Under the pieces are notes generated by a model that was not told where the DNA came from, made no database searches, and saw only the letters and a program-made list of their open reading frames with translations. Positions 60,547-64,000 of a stretch of 64,000 nt of DNA are shown in pieces. Made by a program: the position numbers and the translations under genes. The stretch is from the NCBI RefSeq assembly GCF_002968295.1, contig NZ_CP134399.1, positions 3,100,001-3,164,000 of the forward strand, in the 5' to 3' direction. This stretch comes from Mycobacterium sp. ITM-2016-00317. Its GTDB lineage: Bacteria > Actinomycetota > Actinomycetes > Mycobacteriales > Mycobacteriaceae. Positions within the stretch are counted from its first letter, which is position 1; every line of letters begins with the position of its first letter.

Positions 60547-62859
60547 TCAGTCCTGCTTGCTGATCAGCCGGAGCAGCGCCTTCCGGTCGGGAGCCAGCAG
60601 CTCGTCGATCCGCGGCTGGTTCACGTCGGCGACGATGATCTCGCCGACCTCCTGGTAGACGTCGCTGAAGATGCCGTGCGACTTCATCTTCTCGGTCTGA
60701 TAGATGTTGTCCTCGGTCGGCGTCACGTAGTAGACGATCTCGGCCTTGAACCGGTGGATCAACCACAGGTGGATGAGGTCCATCAGCCGCTTCTGCCGCA
60801 GCTGCTCGGCGAAGGTGTTCTGGTCGCGCACCGTCAGGATGCTGCGGCCGTGCCGGTCCTTGATCGGGTCGACCACCACGTTGGCCAGCGGCTCTGTGCC
60901 GTCTTCGGAGCCGTCGCTGAATATCTGCAGATCCAGCACATCGGAACCGGCACGCCGCGGACGCAGCTGCACGTGCAGCTTCTCCGGCAGCTGGTAGTGC
61001 TCGCCCCACAGCGCCAGCCATTCCTCCAGCAGCTTCTTGGGCACCTCGGTCTGAACCAGGTGCTGGTGCTGGGTGGATCCCTTGCCCATCGACTTCGTGG
61101 TCGCGGTACGGCCCGACGACGCCGCCAGCGCGGCGTCGCTGCGCGGCCCACCGACCAGCGTTTGCGGTGTGCGGTAAGGAGATTCGACGAGCCGCATCTT
61201 GCGCTGCAGCCGGGCCAGCGCGAGCATGCCCTCCTGGCGCAGCGACGTGGCGAACTCCTCGGACGCCACACCGTCGACCTGATGGCCGCCGTAGGTGATG
61301 AAGTTGAAGACGAACCCCAACTTGCCGATCTCCTCCGGGAACGCCCGCATCTCCTCGTCGGTCATACCGGTGGTGTCCCAGTTGAACGACGGCGACAGGT
61401 TGTAGGCCAGCATCTTGTCGGGGTAGACCGCGTGGATGGCGTCGGCGAACTGCTTGGCGTCGGCCAGATCGGCGGTCTTGGTCTCCATCCACAGGATGTC
61501 GGCGAACGGCGCGGCCGCCAGCGACTTGGCGATCGCGTAGGGGATTCCGCCGCGCACCTGGTAGTAGCCTTCGGGGGTCTTGACCCGCTCGCAGTCCCAG
61601 GCCACGTCCGCGCCGAGTTCCTTGGCCTTCTCGCGTGCCGTGTACAGCGGCGCACGCTCGGCGAACACCCGCCATTCGGCCACGCTCATCGCCGGCGGCT
61701 CGCCTTCACGCTCGCGGAACTCCAGCAGTTCGGCGACCGCCTCGCCGTAGGTGTTCAGCCCGGCGTCGTCCTGCCAGGCGTCGACGAACCGCGACTCCAC
61801 CTTGTCGAAGGCCGCGTCGAGCGAGGCCGCCGTGCCGTCCTGCCATGCCGCGGCCGCCTCGTCGATCACCGTCGTCAACCCCTGACGTTCCAGCCAGGCG
61901 TCGGCGGTGGCGTACTCGCCGTCGGGCAGCGCGTAGAGCAGATGGCCGTTGATCTCGGCGACGCCCTTGTTGTAGAAGCGCCGCATCATCGCCAGGTAGC
62001 ACGCCTTGTACGGCGGGATCTTCAGGTTGGTCGCGCCGAGCAGGAACGGCTGGTCGCGTTCGTCGGCGCGGCTGTCGATCAGGTTGGCGGCCTCGGCGTC
62101 GGTGCGGGCGACGATGATGCCGGGCACCCGCATGATGTCGAGCTGGAACCTCGCCGCGTTCAGGCGCTTGATCTGCTCGTCCGACGGCACCAGCACCTTG
62201 CCGCCCTGGTGACCGCACTTCTTGGTGCCGGGCCGCTGGTCCTCGATGTGGTAGCCGGGGACGCCGGCCTCGACGAACCGTCTGATCAGGTTGCGCACAT
62301 GCGGGTCTCCGCCGTGCCCGGTGTCGGCGTCGGCGATGATGAACGGGCGGTAGTCCACCGCCGGCGTCGCCGCCCGCTGGTCACTGGTCATCTGCAGACG
62401 CTGGTACTGCTGGTTGCGGTCGGCGGTCAGCAGCGCGCGAACGATGCCGGCGGCCTCCTCGGGTACCTGGCTGAGCGGATAGCTGGCCAGGTCGGGCCCG
62501 GGGTCCTCGGAGATGGAGCCTTTGGCGGAGGTCGCCCAGCCGCCGAGGTAGATGCCCTCGATGCCCATCCGTTTCATCACCACGGCCTGGCCGGGGGAGT
62601 AGGGACCGAACGTGGTGATGCTCTTGCCCTTGGCGAACAGTTCCCGAAGGTGCGGGTAGAACGCGGTGGCGGCCTCGCGGGCGACCGGGTAGTCGGCCGG
62701 GATGGTGCCGCGCTGTTCGGCGACCTGGCGGGCGGTGTACAGGCGGATGATGCCCTCGAACCGGGGGCTGTCGAAGTACCGCTGCGTGTCGGCGACATCG
62801 CGCTCGAACGGCTCGCCGGGTGCGTCGGTCTGGAAGGCGTCAGCTTCGATGATGGCCAT
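60547..62859 (-). CDS. aceA: isocitrate lyase, large (ICL2/AceA type)
   Basis: 770 residues, the long form. Catalytic Cys in [11 protein letters not shown], metal/substrate regions HFDADT-like DADTGHGGD and [10 protein letters not shown]. The extra C-terminal 200 residues are those of the ICL2 class (Rv1915/Rv1916 in M. tuberculosis, from memory). Splits isocitrate to glyoxylate and succinate and can act on 2-methylisocitrate in relatives. Start 44 bases below upp. Confidence 0.95.
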   Translation of the reverse strand: MAIIEADAFQTDAPGEPFERDVADTQRYFDSPRFEGIIRLYTARQVAEQRGTIPADYPVAREAATAFYPHLRELFAKGKSITTFGPYSPGQAVVMKRMGIEGIYLGGWATSAKGSISEDPGPDLASYPLSQVPEEAAGIVRALLTADRNQQYQRLQMTSDQRAATPAVDYRPFIIADADTGHGGDPHVRNLIRRFVEAGVPGYHIEDQRPGTKKCGHQGGKVLVPSDEQIKRLNAARFQLDIMRVPGIIVARTDAEAANLIDSRADERDQPFLLGATNLKIPPYKACYLAMMRRFYNKGVAEINGHLLYALPDGEYATADAWLERQGLTTVIDEAAAAWQDGTAASLDAAFDKVESRFVDAWQDDAGLNTYGEAVAELLEFREREGEPPAMSVAEWRVFAERAPLYTAREKAKELGADVAWDCERVKTPEGYYQVRGGIPYAIAKSLAAAPFADILWMETKTADLADAKQFADAIHAVYPDKMLAYNLSPSFNWDTTGMTDEEMRAFPEEIGKLGFVFNFITYGGHQVDGVASEEFATSLRQEGMLALARLQRKMRLVESPYRTPQTLVGGPRSDAALAASSGRTATTKSMGKGSTQHQHLVQTEVPKKLLEEWLALWGEHYQLPEKLHVQLRPRRAGSDVLDLQIFSDGSEDGTEPLANVVVDPIKDRHGRSILTVRDQNTFAEQLRQKRLMDLIHLWLIHRFKAEIVYYVTPTEDNIYQTEKMKSHGIFSDVYQEVGEIIVADVNQPRIDELLAPDRKALLRLISKQD

Positions 62860-62903
62860 GCTTCACCCTACGGCGCAGGGCCGCGCAGATGGGCGCCTGT
62901 GGG

Positions 62904-63545
62904 CTATTTGGTGCCGAAGATCCGGTCGGCCACGTCGCCCAGACCCGGCAGGATGTAGCCGTTCGCGTCGAGCTCTCGGTCGACGGCCGCGGTGTAGATC
63001 GGCACCTCCGGGTGGGCTTGGTTCATCGCCGCGATGCCCTCGGGACAGGTGAGTAGGCAGACGAACTTGATCGACTTCGGCCGGTACTCGCGCAGCCGGT
63101 CCACCGCCGCGATCGCGGAGTTGCCGGTGGCCAGCAGCGGATCGAGCACGATCACGTCCCGCTCCTGCAGATCGCCGGGCATCTTGAAGTAGTACTCCAC
63201 GGCGACAAGGGTTTTCGGGTCGCGATAGAGGCCGATGTGCCCCACCCGCGCCGACGGCGCCACCTCCAGCAGGCCTTCGAGCAGGCCGGTGCCCGCGCGC
63301 AGCACCGACACGAACACCAGCTTCTTGCCGTCCACCACGTTGCCGGTGGTGGTCTCCATCGGCGTGTGCACCTCGATCTCGTGCAGCGCGAGGTCGCGCA
63401 GCACCTCGTAGGCCATCAGCGCCGACACCTCGTGTGCCAGACGTCGGAAACTGTTGGTGGACAGATCTTTCTGCCGCATCAGGGTGATCTTGTGCTGGAC
63501 CAGTGGGTGGTCGACGACGTGCACGCCGCCCGGACCGTCAGCCAT
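62904..63545 (-). CDS. upp: uracil phosphoribosyltransferase
   Basis: 213 residues. PRPP loop [18 protein letters not shown] and the uracil-binding C-terminus [18 protein letters not shown] are canonical. Converts uracil plus PRPP to UMP. ATG shares one base with the stop of the DUF1688 gene (TGATG), so the two are coupled. Salvage or, with DUF1688, the URC pathway entry step. Confidence 0.95.
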   Translation of the reverse strand: MADGPGGVHVVDHPLVQHKITLMRQKDLSTNSFRRLAHEVSALMAYEVLRDLALHEIEVHTPMETTTGNVVDGKKLVFVSVLRAGTGLLEGLLEVAPSARVGHIGLYRDPKTLVAVEYYFKMPGDLQERDVIVLDPLLATGNSAIAAVDRLREYRPKSIKFVCLLTCPEGIAAMNQAHPEVPIYTAAVDRELDANGYILPGLGDVADRIFGTK

Positions 63546-64000
63546 CAGAACACCGTCCCGTCACTGGTCACCGTCAGCGGCGGGAGCCCACCGCGTAATC
63601 GCTGGGCCGCCGCCCGCCCGGCCGCCCACGTCCCGCCCTCCAGCACACACGCCAGCGGCATGTCGGAGGCGCCGGCGCCGAGTCGATCCCGCACCAGCGG
63701 TGCGAGTTCGTCGAGCAGTGCCACCGTCAGCGCCCGCCACTCGACCACCAATTCGTCGGCGGGGGCCCAGCTCCGGGCCGCGACCTCCTGGTCGCGCAGC
63801 GTCAGCGCACCGTGGTCGAGCAGCAGGCCGCCGTTGCGGTACTCGGCCAATCCGGTCAGCGCGTCGACGCCGGTCACCGTGACACCGGCCCATTCGAACG
63901 GCTCCAGCAACGAGTACGTCAGCCACTGCGACAGTTTGTGCAGGGGCAGCCAGCCGGCCGTCAGCCCGGGCCCGGCCACCGCGTCGTGGCGCCAGCAGTC
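63545..64000 (-). CDS. DUF1688/URC4-family protein (5' part missing)
   Basis: 152 codons visible to the window edge, the C-terminal part. [23 protein letters not shown] and [19 protein letters not shown] are DUF1688 hallmarks, the family containing yeast URC4, needed for uracil catabolism. Translationally coupled to upp, whose product makes the first intermediate in that pathway. The partner URC1 (GTP-cyclohydrolase-II-like) would lie outside the window. Confidence 0.85.
   Translation of the reverse strand, partial: DCWRHDAVAGPGLTAGWLPLHKLSQWLTYSLLEPFEWAGVTVTGVDALTGLAEYRNGGLLLDHGALTLRDQEVAARSWAPADELVVEWRALTVALLDELAPLVRDRLGAGASDMPLACVLEGGTWAAGRAAAQRLRGGLPPLTVTSDGTVF

Noticed and set aside
60493..62958. 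821-codon plus-strand frame opposite aceA
   Set aside because: Complete ICL2 motifs on the minus strand; the antisense frame has no domain and a His/Val/Arg-rich shadow composition.

Overview
The window is very GC-rich chromosomal DNA from a mycobacterium, most likely an environmental fast grower (Mycolicibacterium type). The evidence is a mycolic-acid methyltransferase, cytochromes P450 of the CYP124 and CYP125 families, an LpqH-type lipoprotein, a furA-katG pair with a leaderless-looking promoter, a long AceA/ICL2-type isocitrate lyase, and bfrA followed by a 14-helix MFS pump as at Rv1876-Rv1877 of M. tuberculosis (synteny from memory). No rRNA, tRNA, CRISPR array, insertion sequence or prophage was seen. 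Genes are dense, starts are often GTG or TTG, and 1-11 bp gene overlaps are common.

Layout. 1-4783: minus-strand run of TetR, membrane protein, TPR protein, deaminase and a GH13 glycosidase cut by the window edge. 4892-11520: cupin, a frameshifted FAD monooxygenase with divergent TetR, PaaI thioesterase, FUSC membrane protein, EthD protein and enoyl-CoA hydratase. 11524-15740: iron-storage locus (Bfd, a tandem-domain unknown protein, IdeR-like box, bfrA), MFS pump and AhpD-like protein. 15796-24102: ArsR/SRPBCC pair, two D-aminoacylase-type hydrolases around an NTF2 protein, a frameshifted Tat-exported dienelactone hydrolase, a stress-type coiled-coil protein and cyp124. 24120-34000: mycolate methyltransferase, ureohydrolase, threonine dehydratase, L,D-transpeptidase, lipoprotein, AhpD-like enzyme, a frameshifted XRE regulator, and TetR with a flavoprotein. 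33983-41589: cyp125, a TetR fused to a relic of a molybdopterin oxidoreductase, a frameshifted nitronate monooxygenase, HAD phosphatase, STAS and RsbW-like proteins, and a FabG3-like steroid dehydrogenase. 41632-53876: cinA, hydrolases, yaaA, a proline-rich NlpC/P60 protein, a phosphatase/kinase/response-regulator operon, and an acyltransferase-SGNH pair. 53943-64000: katG-furA, globin, GATase, a degenerate MenC-like protein, a P450 relic, aceA, upp and a DUF1688 (URC4) gene.

Together the genes suggest sterol and lipid catabolism under KstR-like control (three boxes at 7386, 37831 and 40795), iron and peroxide control (IdeR box, bfrA, FurA-KatG), a general-stress partner-switching set (STAS, RsbW-like, PP2C-response regulator, kinase), and possible uracil salvage or catabolism feeding into C2 metabolism. 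Each of at least six local regulators has a readable inverted repeat beside it.

Four genes carry an apparent single-base loss within short G/C runs, and two gene relics (P450, molybdopterin oxidoreductase) mark old deletions.
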